A stretch of DNA of 64,000 nucleotides, taken from assembly GCA_023400055.1 (NCBI GenBank), contig JAEXFN010000018.1, positions 589,105 to 653,104 on the forward strand. The letters are read 5' to 3'. Numbering within the stretch: the stretch's first letter is position 1; every line of letters starts with the position of its first letter. The notes below the pieces were generated by a model. That model was not told the DNA's origin. It was given only the letters and a program-made list of their open reading frames with translations, and ran no database searches. Below, piece after piece: positions 27,267 through 35,874 of this stretch. This DNA comes from Bacillota bacterium (lineage in GTDB: Bacteria > Bacillota > UBA4882 > UBA8346). The position numbers and the translations under genes were made by a program.

Positions 27267-28595
27267 TTAACTCAATCCCGCTCTCTCATATACCTGCCCG
27301 ATCAACTGATTGGCCCGGGTAATCACATCCGTCTCGTCGATAGTGGTCAAACGGCCGCTCTCGTAGACAATTCTGCCATCCACCACGGTCAAACTGACAT
27401 CCGAGCTTCTGGCCTGGTAGACCAGTTGCGCATAGATATTGGAGCCGGTGAACGGCGTGCAATGGAGCTTGCGCAGGTCGACCATGGCCAGATCGGCCTT
27501 CTTGCCCGGCTCCAGCGAACCGATCTGAGCGGCAAGCCCCATCGCTGCGGCTCCGCCCAGGGTAGCCATTTCAAAGACCCGCCAGGCCGGCATCACCGTC
27601 GGATTATGCAACGGCTTCTGGATCAGCGCCGCCGTCCGCATCTCGGTGAACTGATCGAGATTGTTGTTGCAAGGAGCGCCGTCGGCGCCGAGTGCTACTT
27701 CGATGCCCCGGTCGAGCATCTCCGGGATCCGCGCGATTCCCGAGGAGAGCTTGAGATTACATGACGGGCAGTGCACCACTTTTGCCCGGTTACGCTGAAT
27801 GATCGTTAACTCGTTATCATCGAGCCAGATGCAATGCGCCAGGACTAGATTTTCGTCGGCCAACCCCAGATGCTCGAAGTAAACCACGTTGCGCATCTGG
27901 CGTTCCTGTTCCACCAGCGCGATCTCGCCCTGGTTTTCCGAGGCGTGCGTATGGATCTTCACTCGGTAATGGCGGGACAGTTCGCCCACTTGTTTCAACA
28001 AGGCTTCCGTGCAAGATACGGCGAATCTTGGCGCGAATGCGTAGGACAGTCTTCCGTCGCACTTGCTATGCCATTTTTCGAGCAGATCGACGCTTTCCCG
28101 GATGGAATCATCGGTCTTCTCCAGCAGGCTTGCCGGAACTCCATCGCCCCAGTCCATCATGCATTTGCCGCTCAAAGCCCGGATGCCGCTAGCCTTAATC
28201 GCTTCGAAAGCGGATTCGGTATGATGGACCGTTTCCATGTCGATTAAAGCCGTGGTCCCGCCTTGAAAAAGCTCGCCAATCCCCAGCAGAGCCGAATAAT
28301 AAAGCGATTCCGGATCGTGAGCGCCTTCCAGGGGCCAGATCCGCAAGCGCAACCAATCCAATAGCTCCAGATCATCGGCCTGCCCCCGGAAGAGCGACTG
28401 GCAGAGATGGACGTGGGCCTGGATCAGTCCCGGGATGACCACCTGGCCTTGGCCGTCGATTACCCGGTCGGCGCTGTATTCTTCGCTACCGATGGCTTTA
28501 ATCCGGTCATCCTCGATGAGAATATGGCCTTCCAAAACGGTCCGCTCCGGATTCATCGTCACGATCTGCGCGTTTTTTATGAGAATGGACGACAT
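27267..28595 (-). CDS. Amidohydrolase, guanine/deoxyadenosine deaminase-like
   Basis: 442-residue TRZ/ATZ-type metal-dependent deaminase. Metal ligands: HxH in LIQAHVHLCQSLFRG (about residue 60), His in VKIHTHASENQGE, His in VLAHCIWLDD, and Asp in ALGADGAPCNNN. It may deaminate guanine, adenosine or a related base before oxidation. The start at 28595 (MSSILIKNAQIV) follows GGAGG by 8 bases; a TTG at 28610 overlaps that site. It lies 61 bp downstream of the importer permease and is probably part of that operon. Confidence 0.88.
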   Translation of the reverse strand: MSSILIKNAQIVTMNPERTVLEGHILIEDDRIKAIGSEEYSADRVIDGQGQVVIPGLIQAHVHLCQSLFRGQADDLELLDWLRLRIWPLEGAHDPESLYYSALLGIGELFQGGTTALIDMETVHHTESAFEAIKASGIRALSGKCMMDWGDGVPASLLEKTDDSIRESVDLLEKWHSKCDGRLSYAFAPRFAVSCTEALLKQVGELSRHYRVKIHTHASENQGEIALVEQERQMRNVVYFEHLGLADENLVLAHCIWLDDNELTIIQRNRAKVVHCPSCNLKLSSGIARIPEMLDRGIEVALGADGAPCNNNLDQFTEMRTAALIQKPLHNPTVMPAWRVFEMATLGGAAAMGLAAQIGSLEPGKKADLAMVDLRKLHCTPFTGSNIYAQLVYQARSSDVSLTVVDGRIVYESGRLTTIDETDVITRANQLIGQVYERAGLS

Positions 28596-28656
28596 CGTAT
28601 CATCCTCCAATATTCATCAGACAACTTAAGAAAGCTCACCCATTTGGCATTGCGGT

Positions 28657-29589
28657 TCAGCGGTCTTCGCGGGAGTATGAAATCCCCAAAGCCTCCGGCG
28701 TGGCCACCCGGCGGTTCTTGGTCTCCCGGGTCAATACGATCAGAATAATGAAAGTGAATAAATACGGCAGCATCTTCAGGAAGAAGGACGGGATCATTAC
28801 GCCTAAAGTCTGCATGTGAAAACCGAGGGCATCGATGGAGCCGAAAACGTAGGCGCCGATCAGCGCGCGCAGCGGATTCCACATGGCGAAGATCACCAGC
28901 GCCAAGGCGATCCAGCCCCGGCCGGCCGTCATATTCTCCAGCCAGGAAGGGGCATAGGCCAGGGACAGGTAGGATCCGGCGACGCCGGCCATCATTCCGC
29001 CGATGATCACCGCCAGATAACGGACTTTGAAAACATTGATCCCGGCCGCATCGGCCGCGGCCGGATTCTCGCCGACGGAGCGCAGGATCAGCCCGGTCTT
29101 AGTCCGGTACAAGACGAACCAGATCAGCGCCACTACCAAATAACTGATGTAAACCAGCAGATCATGGGAGAAGAAGATCGTTCCCAGCCAGGGAATCTGG
29201 CTCAATCCCGGAATCAGCACCGCTTTGAAGGTCACCGGCGCGGGGACGCCGATCAACGGTTTCCCCAGATAAGCGCTGAGCCCGGTGCCGAAAATGGTCA
29301 AAGCCAAGCCGCTCACGACCTGGTTGGCCTTTAAGCTGATGGAGAGGAACGCATGAATCGAGGCCATCAACCCTCCCGCCAGCATGGCGGCGAGAATCCC
29401 CAACCATAGATTCTGAGTATAGACATCCACGGCGAACCCGGTTACCGCCCCGACCAGCATCATGCCTTCCACACCCAGGTTCATCACGCCGGCCCGCTCG
29501 GCCAGGACTTCGCCCAGTGCCGCGAAGAGCAGCGGGGTGCCGGCCACGATTCCGGTCGTCAAAACTGCCACGATGATCGAATCTTGCAT
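28657..29589 (-). CDS. ABC transporter permease, purine/nucleoside type (second)
   Basis: 310-residue integral membrane protein of the BXYX/YufQ type with about eight to nine hydrophobic segments. AERAGVMNLGVEGMMLVGAV near the N-terminus is the family signature. With its partner permease it forms the channel of a BMP-dependent purine nucleoside or base importer. It starts 1 bp beyond the end of the partner gene. Confidence 0.92.
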   Translation of the reverse strand: MQDSIIVAVLTTGIVAGTPLLFAALGEVLAERAGVMNLGVEGMMLVGAVTGFAVDVYTQNLWLGILAAMLAGGLMASIHAFLSISLKANQVVSGLALTIFGTGLSAYLGKPLIGVPAPVTFKAVLIPGLSQIPWLGTIFFSHDLLVYISYLVVALIWFVLYRTKTGLILRSVGENPAAADAAGINVFKVRYLAVIIGGMMAGVAGSYLSLAYAPSWLENMTAGRGWIALALVIFAMWNPLRALIGAYVFGSIDALGFHMQTLGVMIPSFFLKMLPYLFTFIILIVLTRETKNRRVATPEALGISYSREDR

Positions 29590-29590
29590 C

Positions 29591-30664
29591 TTATTCCTTC
29601 CCTTTCCGCTTTAGACGGTACTGGCCCAAAATTTCGCCGCCCAACACAAAAAATAAAATCGCGCCCTGCAGCATCGATACGGTAGCGGCGGGGAAACCCG
29701 AAGTCTGGATGCTGAATCCGCCTACCAGCAAGCCGCCGAGCAGGAACGAAACCGCGATAATGCCCCAGGGATTCAGGCGGGCCAGCCAGGCGACGATAAT
29801 CGCGGTGAAACCATAGCCCGGCGATACGCCTTGCTGGAGGCGCTGGGTGATGGCGGAGACCTCAGTCATTCCGGCGATTCCAGCGATTCCGCCGCTGATG
29901 AACATCACCAGCAAGATATTGCGGACGAAATTCATCCCGGCATAAGTGGCCGCTTTGGAACTTTCGCCACAGACCCGGATCTCATAACCCCATTTGGTGT
30001 ACTTCAAGATAATATAGAAGATTACGGCGATCACCAGGCCGATCACCAGGCCCCAATGAATACGGGTATGGCCGAAGGTCGGCAGTATCGCGTTGGGCGA
30101 AAACGGCGCGGTATTGGGGAAATTAAAGCCGTGCGGGTCCTTCCACGGGCCGAAGACCAGATAATCCACCCAGAGAATGGCGATATAGTTCATCAGCAAA
30201 GTGCTGATGGTCTCATTCACTTTGAAATAGGCGCGCGGGATCGCCGGAATCAGGCCCCAAATGCCGCCCAGCAGGAAACCGGCGACGAACATGGCCGGCA
30301 GCAACAGATAGGCGGGCCATTGCGGGAACGACAAGGCGATCCAGGTGGCGCCGAATGCTCCCATGTAGAATTGACCTTCCGCGCCGATATTCCACAGCTG
30401 CATCCGGAATGCCAATGAAACCGCCAGCGACGTCAGGATCAAAGGGATGGCCTTGACCACGGTTTCCGACAAGCCATAAGCGGAGCCGAAAGCCCCCTGA
30501 AAGAGCAGTGCGTAGACCGTGAGCGGATTCTTCCCGGTAAGCGCGAAGAAAATACCGGCGAAGACCAGGCCCAGAAGCAATGAAAACAGAGGCACCAGGA
30601 ACTGCATCGGCTTGGAAGTGGTTCCCCGCTTTTCGATCTGCCAATTCTTCAAGTTAACTTGCAT
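29591..30664 (-). CDS. ABC transporter permease, purine/nucleoside type (first)
   Basis: 357-residue membrane protein of the YufP type. It has a cytoplasmic N-terminal stretch, then about nine hydrophobic segments; NIGAEGQFYMGAFGATWIAL is the family's signature loop. The ATG at 30664 is preferred to 30667 by spacing to AAGGATGG. It overlaps the ATPase gene by 11 bp. Confidence 0.92.
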   Translation of the reverse strand: MQVNLKNWQIEKRGTTSKPMQFLVPLFSLLLGLVFAGIFFALTGKNPLTVYALLFQGAFGSAYGLSETVVKAIPLILTSLAVSLAFRMQLWNIGAEGQFYMGAFGATWIALSFPQWPAYLLLPAMFVAGFLLGGIWGLIPAIPRAYFKVNETISTLLMNYIAILWVDYLVFGPWKDPHGFNFPNTAPFSPNAILPTFGHTRIHWGLVIGLVIAVIFYIILKYTKWGYEIRVCGESSKAATYAGMNFVRNILLVMFISGGIAGIAGMTEVSAITQRLQQGVSPGYGFTAIIVAWLARLNPWGIIAVSFLLGGLLVGGFSIQTSGFPAATVSMLQGAILFFVLGGEILGQYRLKRKGKE

Positions 30665-32171
30665 CACATTCCATCCTTTTGCCAGCCATCATCATGCCCA
30701 CGGCTTCGATTGTCGTCTGCGCCGGCTCCACGATCCCCATGATCTCCCCGGCGTGAAGCACCGCGATACGGTCCGCCAGTTCGAACAGCTCATCCAACTC
30801 CTCGGAGATCAACAGCACCGCCTTGCCGGCGGCCCGCTGCGCCAATAGGAGCTTACGGATGCTTTCGGTCGCGCCGATATCCAGTCCCCGCATGGGGTAA
30901 ACCGCTACCATCAGGCTGGGTTCGGATTCGATCTCCCGGGCCAGCAGCAATTTCTGCAGGTTGCCCCCGGACATCATTTTCACCGGATAATGAGCGCCGG
31001 CCAGTTTCACCTCGAAACGGCCGATCAGCTCATCGGTAAACGAGCGGATCTTATTCCAGTTGATGAACCAGCCGTTCATCTTGCGGTAACTTTTCAGGAC
31101 CACGTTCTCCGGAGCGTTCAAATTGGGCACCAGGCCAGTGGCCATCCGGTCCTCCGGAATGTAACTGACGCCGGCGTCGATCAGCATCTTACAGCCGGTA
31201 TGGGTGTAATCTTTCTGATTGACCAGGATCGTTCCGGTTTCCACCGGCCGCAAGCCGGCGATGGCTTCCGCCAGATCTTTTTGGCCGTTGCCGGCCACGC
31301 CGGCGATCCCCAGAATCTCACCGCCGTGGATCGTCAGCGAGACGTTTTTCAGGGTTATCCGGCCCCGGTCGCCCATCACCGAGACGTTCCGCATTTCCAG
31401 GACGCAGCCGCCCTGATCGACCGATTCCTTGTCGAATTTCCAGGCAATATCCCGGCCCACCATCATCCGGGCCAGCTCGGTTTCACTGGTGGCCGAAGTC
31501 TTGACGGTGCCCACGTCTTTGCCGTCGCGCAGGACGGTGATGTTGTCGGTATTTTCCAGCACTTCGTTCATTTTGTGGGAAATTACGATCACCGCCTTGC
31601 CCTGATCGGCCATGCTGCGCAAGTTCTTATAGAGTTCTTTCGCTTCCTGGGGCGTCAGCACCGCGGTCGGCTCATCCAAAATCAAGATTTCCGCCCCCCG
31701 GAACAGCATCTTGATGATTTCCACCCGTTGCTGTTCGCCGACGGATAGCTGCCAGATCTTCGCCTTGGGATCGATCATCAGCCCGTAACGCTTCGAACAC
31801 TCCAGGATTTGACTTTCGATCGCCTTGCTATCGTAAACCTGTTTCAACCCCCGCAATCCCAGCATGATGTTTTCAGCCACGGTAAACGGCTGAACCAGCT
31901 TAAAATGCTGGTGCACCATGCTGATGCCCTTCATCACGGCATCGCGGGGCGAGGCCAGTTCCACTTTCCTGCCGTCGAGCCGGATCTCGCCGCTGTCCGG
32001 CCGGTAAAGTCCGGTCAAGACGCTCATCAACGTGCTTTTCCCGGCGCCGTTCTCGCCGAGCAAGGCATGGATCTCACCGGAATGGACGGCCAAAGAGACC
32101 CGGTCATTGGCGACGACCCCGGGAAACTTCTTGGTAATATGGATCATTTCAACCTTGGGAATCTCAGCCAC
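30654..32171 (-). CDS. ABC transporter ATPase, purine/nucleoside type
   Basis: 505-residue double ATPase of the YufO type. The N-terminal half has Walker A GENGAGKST (about residue 39), signature LSVGEQQRVEI and Walker B ILILDEPTAVLTP. The C-terminal half has a degenerate Walker A (GVAGNGQKDLAEAI) and signature MSGGNLQKLLLARE, as usual in this family where one site is non-hydrolytic. It powers uptake of the purine bound by the BMP-family protein encoded upstream. Confidence 0.95.
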   Translation of the reverse strand: MAEIPKVEMIHITKKFPGVVANDRVSLAVHSGEIHALLGENGAGKSTLMSVLTGLYRPDSGEIRLDGRKVELASPRDAVMKGISMVHQHFKLVQPFTVAENIMLGLRGLKQVYDSKAIESQILECSKRYGLMIDPKAKIWQLSVGEQQRVEIIKMLFRGAEILILDEPTAVLTPQEAKELYKNLRSMADQGKAVIVISHKMNEVLENTDNITVLRDGKDVGTVKTSATSETELARMMVGRDIAWKFDKESVDQGGCVLEMRNVSVMGDRGRITLKNVSLTIHGGEILGIAGVAGNGQKDLAEAIAGLRPVETGTILVNQKDYTHTGCKMLIDAGVSYIPEDRMATGLVPNLNAPENVVLKSYRKMNGWFINWNKIRSFTDELIGRFEVKLAGAHYPVKMMSGGNLQKLLLAREIESEPSLMVAVYPMRGLDIGATESIRKLLLAQRAAGKAVLLISEELDELFELADRIAVLHAGEIMGIVEPAQTTIEAVGMMMAGKRMECDAS

Positions 32172-32331
32172 GCTATCAACCCTTTGTCGTTTTTTATGTT
32201 ACAGTGGCACGGCAAACAATTTACAATTTACAATCCTATTTGATATTATACTATTACTTTCGCCGTCAATGCAAAACGTGAATGTAAAACTTGCGGATTT
32301 CCCCGAATAAATCCCGCTACAGCGAAAAATC

Positions 32332-32495
32332 GGGAATTCCGATCGCCCCAGTTTTGCGACGGAATTCCCTCCGGATGATTTATAAATTGGTTGGCGCGCG
32401 ACTGTAAAATCAAAATCTTCCAATTGCTTGGCCGGAAATTTTGGAAGCGGCACCGCTTCAGCGGCGACCGGCGGTAGGAAGCGCTGGTCGCCGCT
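32332..32495. promoter_or_regulatory. Two hairpins between binding-protein and ATPase genes
   Basis: The 361-bp spacer 32172-32532 holds two perfect 10-bp stems: GGGAATTCCG (32332-32341) with CGGAATTCCC (32360-32369), and AGCGGCGACC (32460-32469) with GGTCGCCGCT (32486-32495). Neither is followed by a strong T run. They could stabilise the binding-protein mRNA or reduce read-through, giving more binding protein than membrane parts. No gene is visible in the spacer. Confidence 0.5.
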
Positions 32496-32532
32496 ACAGG
32501 AGCGTTCGTTCCATTTCAGCCTGCCAATCCGC

Positions 32533-33633
32533 TCATTTGGGAATGGTGCCCTCGACGCCTTGCACGAACCAGTTGAATTCCAGCATTTCTTTGTCGGACA
32601 TCTTTTGGCCGGCTTTCACCCGCACTTGACCGTTCTGATCCTTCAACGGTCCGGCGAAAACCGCGCCATCATCTTTCAGGAGGACGTTCCGTTTGGCGGT
32701 AACCGTCTTCTTAACGGCCTCGGTCACCATGGAGCCGTAAGGGCCGATGTCGATGATGCCGTCGGAGACGCCGCCCCAATATTGATCCGGTTTCCAGGTG
32801 CCGTTCATTACCGCTTTGACCGTTTTCACATAATACGGCCCCCAGTTCCAGATCGGAGCGGTCAGGATGGCTTTCGGGGCATAGGCGCGCATGTCGCTGT
32901 TGAAAGCCACGCCGTAGGCGCCCTTCTCCTCGGCCGCCTGCATCGCGGCGGGGCTGTTCATATGCATGGCGATCAGGTCGGCGCCCGCGTTCAGCAGGCT
33001 GCGCGCCGCCTCTTTCTCGGCCGGCGGATCATACCAGGTATTGGTCCAGACCACCCGCACCTTGACCTTGGGGTTGACGGCCCGGGCGCCCAGCGTGAAA
33101 CCGTTGATGCCCCGGATGACTTCGGGAATGGGGAAGGCCGCCACAAAACCGATCAGGTTTTTCTTGGTGTATTTTCCGGCGACCAGGCCCGAAAGATAGC
33201 GGCCTTCATAGTCCCGGCCGAAATAGGTCGCGACGTTTTTGGCCGTCTTATAGCCGCCGCAGTGCATGAAGATCACGTTCGGATACTTAGCGGCCACCCG
33301 CTGCACGTAATCCATATAGCCGAAGCTGGCGGCGAAGATCACCTTATTGCCCTTCTCGGCCAGTTCGGTCATGACCCGTTCGGCGTCGGCATTTTCAGGG
33401 ACCGATTCCACGAAGGTCGCCTGGACGTTAGGGAGTTCTTTTTCAAGATAGCGCCGGCCCAGCTCATGGGAGAAGATCCATCCGGCATCCCCGATGGCGC
33501 CGTCATATACGAATGCGACTTTGAATTTTTCCTCGGCCGCGGCTACCTTGGGACCGATCGTCCCCAGCACGACGGCGGCCAATACCAGCAGCAAACAGAG
33601 GGAAACTATACCGTGTCTCATCATTTTCTGCAT
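32533..33633 (-). CDS. BMP-family purine/nucleoside-binding protein
   Basis: 366-residue periplasmic-type binding protein of the BMP (Med/PnrA-like) family. The N-terminus has a basic stretch, a hydrophobic core (IVSLCLLLVLAAVVLGTIG) and a likely signal peptidase I site near VAAAEE; there is no lipobox Cys. Family landmarks are VAFVYDGAIGDAGWIFSHELGR and the GRDYEGRYLSGLVAGKYT region. The start at 33633 or 33639 is uncertain; the former is better spaced from GAGGAGG. First gene of the importer operon, with an excellent promoter 137 bp upstream. Confidence 0.9.
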   Translation of the reverse strand: MQKMMRHGIVSLCLLLVLAAVVLGTIGPKVAAAEEKFKVAFVYDGAIGDAGWIFSHELGRRYLEKELPNVQATFVESVPENADAERVMTELAEKGNKVIFAASFGYMDYVQRVAAKYPNVIFMHCGGYKTAKNVATYFGRDYEGRYLSGLVAGKYTKKNLIGFVAAFPIPEVIRGINGFTLGARAVNPKVKVRVVWTNTWYDPPAEKEAARSLLNAGADLIAMHMNSPAAMQAAEEKGAYGVAFNSDMRAYAPKAILTAPIWNWGPYYVKTVKAVMNGTWKPDQYWGGVSDGIIDIGPYGSMVTEAVKKTVTAKRNVLLKDDGAVFAGPLKDQNGQVRVKAGQKMSDKEMLEFNWFVQGVEGTIPK

Positions 33634-33749
33634 CGCCATATTCCTCCTCGCTATTTTCAAGGAAAACTGTGCTTCAATCCTCGCTGGCTGTTGCAAATCA
33701 CCCTCCCGTCCGGGCGGGCCTTTTCAAATGATCACCCATTGGCTAATTT

Positions 33750-33798
33750 TTGATCGACTAGTCAATTAAATTATATTTGTATGTCATCTTATTGTCAA
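33750..33798 (-). promoter_or_regulatory. Importer operon promoter with 20-bp palindromic operator
   Basis: Minus-strand TTGACA (33793-33798), a 17-bp spacer and TATAAT (33770-33775), a full sigma-70/sigma-A consensus. The palindrome TTGATCGACTAGTCAATTAA (33750-33769) abuts the -10 on the transcribed side and matches the ygeW operator at 17 of 20 positions. So strong a promoter overlapped by an operator suggests tight repression until induction. Confidence 0.8.
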
Positions 33799-33998
33799 TA
33801 TCATCTTATTAAAAACAATAATATAACATTTAAATTACACATACTGCTTTTCCGCCGGCCGACGGCCTTAAGAAGCGCCTTTCAACAGGCCATGCCGATA
33901 TCAATGCTCTCATTGTACCCGAAGGGCCGCGCTCCGCCAAGCGAAGATTGGTGGAAAAACGGACGGCCGTTCCTTCAAAGCTGACATAAACAAAACAA

Positions 33999-34026
33999 GA
34001 GCCCGGCGGTTTGAAGCGCCGGGCTC
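33999..34026 (-). terminator. Terminator hairpin
   Basis: Perfect 10-bp stem GAGCCCGGCG (33999-34008) with CGCCGGGCTC (34017-34026) around an 8-base loop. On the minus strand it is followed by TTGTTTTGTTT, so it fits the end of the frameshifted membrane gene starting near 34.8 kb. The rest of 33799-34065 shows nothing recognisable. Confidence 0.75.
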
Positions 34027-34065
34027 TCGTTTGGGGTTTTGCGGTCCGTCAAGACTCAGGTCATT

Positions 34066-34862
34066 TTATGGATTGCGGCGTTTGAGCGCAAAGCAAGCTT
34101 CCAGCAAAACCTCGCCGCCGAGCGCGATGACGAAAACGATCCAGGCCAACCGCCAGCTCCAGCCGAATCCGATCAGGAAGAAGGCGGCCGCCGCGAAGAT
34201 CCACAGGGCGCGGAGAGCGTCCCGCGCAGGATCATGGTTTGCGGATTGCGGTAATACTCGACCCATTGTTTCTCCCATTCCGGCCCCATCTTGCGGCGGC
34301 TCCGTTCGGTAAGCCCCAGGTAAACGAATCCGATCGCCGCGATCGTTACAAAAGGCAACGGGGCCGAGCAGGCGTTCACCAGATCGTGCCCGCGCAGGTA
34401 GGAAACTCCCGCCAGCGCCACTCCGGCCAGCAACGCTTCGGCCGCGCCGCTGTAGGCCAGGGCCCGCCTGGGACGCATGCCGTAATGGCGTTTGGTCTCC
34501 TGGGTCAAACCGAAATAGCAGAATAGCGGCGCCGCGGCCAGGACAAACGGCATGGCGCAGGCGAAGGCGGCCACCGGCGCGTTGCGGCGCAGGTAGACGA
34601 CGAAGCCCATCATGATCCCCAGCAGGAAAAGGGCCGTGGCCGCCGCATAGGCCAGCGCATGGGGCTTATCGAGCGGCCGCGTTTGGAAAGCGCTTCCCGC
34701 GCCGCGCCCCGCGGAGGCCCTTTTCAAACTCTCGATCAATTCGCTCATATCGCCCAGTTCGGCCACGGCTTCGTCAAAATCCGCCTCGGCGCCGGCACCC
34801 CGGGCGATCCGGTCATTGAGCGATTGAAAGAGCTTATTGAATGACTGAAAGAGCTTATTCAG
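34066..34862 (-). pseudogene. Membrane protein with HAAS-like prefix, frameshifted and 5'-eroded
   Basis: Two minus-strand frames join into one protein. Frame one (from about 34862 to 34220) reads DEAVAELGDMSELIESLKRAS, resembling the HAAS/permease-prefix domain, then four hydrophobic segments. After YYRNPQTMILR the sensible sequence continues in another frame as DALRALWIFAAAAFFLIG to FALKRRNP, stopping at 34066. A 2-bp gain (or 1-bp loss) at a GCGCGGG run near 34225 would explain this. Upstream the frame enters 21-bp array B as NKLFQSFNKLFQS with no ATG; GTG at 34766 or ATG at 34748 are weak start candidates. Probably inactive, unless the frameshift is a sequencing error. Confidence 0.6.
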
Positions 34863-35033
34863 TCATTGAAAGAGCTTATTGGATGACTGAAAGAGCTTGT
34901 TCAATCGTTGAAAGAGCTTATTGAACGACTGAAAGAGCTTGTTCAATCGTTGAAAGAGCTTATTGAACGACTGAAAGAGCTTGTTCGGTCATTGAAAGAG
35001 CTTGTTCAATCGTTGAAAGAGCTTGTTGAGTGA
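34824..35033. repeat. 21-bp-period array B (TGAAAGAGCTT type)
   Basis: Ten head-to-tail units of exactly 21 bp, each built on YTGAAAGAGCTTRTT followed by a variable GAACGA/CAATCG end, units alternating between the two ends. On the plus strand each codes a heptad such as LKELIER or LKELVQS, a leucine-zipper-like pattern, but in-frame TGA codons interrupt it. No DnaA boxes occur in this array, yet the same unit alternates with DnaA-box units in array E. Confidence 0.9.
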
Positions 35034-35097
35034 CTGAGAGTTGTATTCTTAGAAGAAAGCTTTGCCCATCCAGCTTAATCCTGTGCGAAATGTCCAG

Positions 35098-35412
35098 GGG
35101 TTGAACGGTCAACCCCTAGGACCTACCCCACCGCAGGGCCTCATGCCGGCCCTTGACCCGGCATTTACCTTTACCAAACGTACCGAATGAAGTAAAGAAT
35201 TAATTCTGCCAATCGCATCTCTGCTCGAAAGTGATTCCCGTCGGGCAACGGCATGCGCTCCATTCGCAATGCCGTGCCGGTCTACCTCCCTGTAGACCGC
35301 TCGGGTGGATACTCTAGCTGTAAAAAATAAAACCTAAAGACTGCCTCCACCTAACATTTTTTCATTCATGCAGCCGCCAAGGATGGCGGCTGCGCGGCGT
35401 TGCTGCCCGGAT
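35098..35412. repeat. Dispersed repeats I (copy 2) and J (copy 1)
   Basis: 35120-35335 is the uninterrupted copy of repeat I found at 25-340. 35341-35412 is repeat J: a TAACATTTT-TCAT lead-in, then the hairpin GCAGCCGCCA-AGGA-TGGCGGCTGC and GCGGCGTT. Repeat J recurs near 50205-50275 and 58130-58188. The stretch 35413-35619 is GC-rich, non-coding and contains short palindromes but nothing identifiable. Confidence 0.65.
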
Positions 35413-35619
35413 GAAAGCACCGCCGTTGGCTAGGGACCATCCTATGGAAGCCGCCGGTAATGGAGGCCGGCGGCAAACTTAATTGTCCATTTACCTTGCC
35501 GGTTCATGGGCGAACCGGACACCCGCGGGATTCTAAGGGGAAGCAGCGCCCCCTTAGCGGCGGGGTTGCAAGGGGTTTGCCGCCCTCTGCCTGGCGCGAA
35601 GCCCGGACCGCTTCGCTGC

Positions 35620-35874
35620 TCAGTCTGGCAGAATCACCCGGCGGATATCGTTCAGCATATTGCCCAATTTGGCGGGCCCGGCCCCTGCAAACCGCAACCA
35701 TAGCAACTTCAGTGTTTTGGGCAGCGATACCCAGCCTTGCTCCACGTTTTGCATCAGCTCCATAAACCGGCCCGAGACGTCCAGTACCGTATAGCCGAAC
35801 GATATCACCAGTGTAACCACTGCGATAATGACTACAATCAAATAGCTCTGTTTCCACATTTTCATAAAATCCAT
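35620..35874 (-). CDS. Small single-pass membrane protein, unknown
   Basis: An 84-residue product beginning MDFMKMWKQSYLIVV with one clear transmembrane helix (LIVVIIAVVTLVISFGYTVL, residues about 12-31) and an amphipathic C-terminal part. GGATGGG lies some 8 bases before the chosen ATG; longer forms to 35943 are possible. No family is recognised and it stands alone in a repeat-rich spacer. The alternative minus frame 35504-35857 lacks such a plausible composition. Confidence 0.45.
   Translation of the reverse strand: MDFMKMWKQSYLIVVIIAVVTLVISFGYTVLDVSGRFMELMQNVEQGWVSLPKTLKLLWLRFAGAGPAKLGNMLNDIRRVILPD

Noticed and set aside
33640..33749. Purine riboswitch in the leader of the importer operon
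   Set aside because: The leader has a short GC hairpin but no recognisable conserved purine-aptamer core; regulation is better explained by the operator.
34824..35033. Array B as a real coiled-coil protein (LKELIER heptads)
   Set aside because: In-frame TGA codons occur in several units and there is no start codon with a ribosome site.
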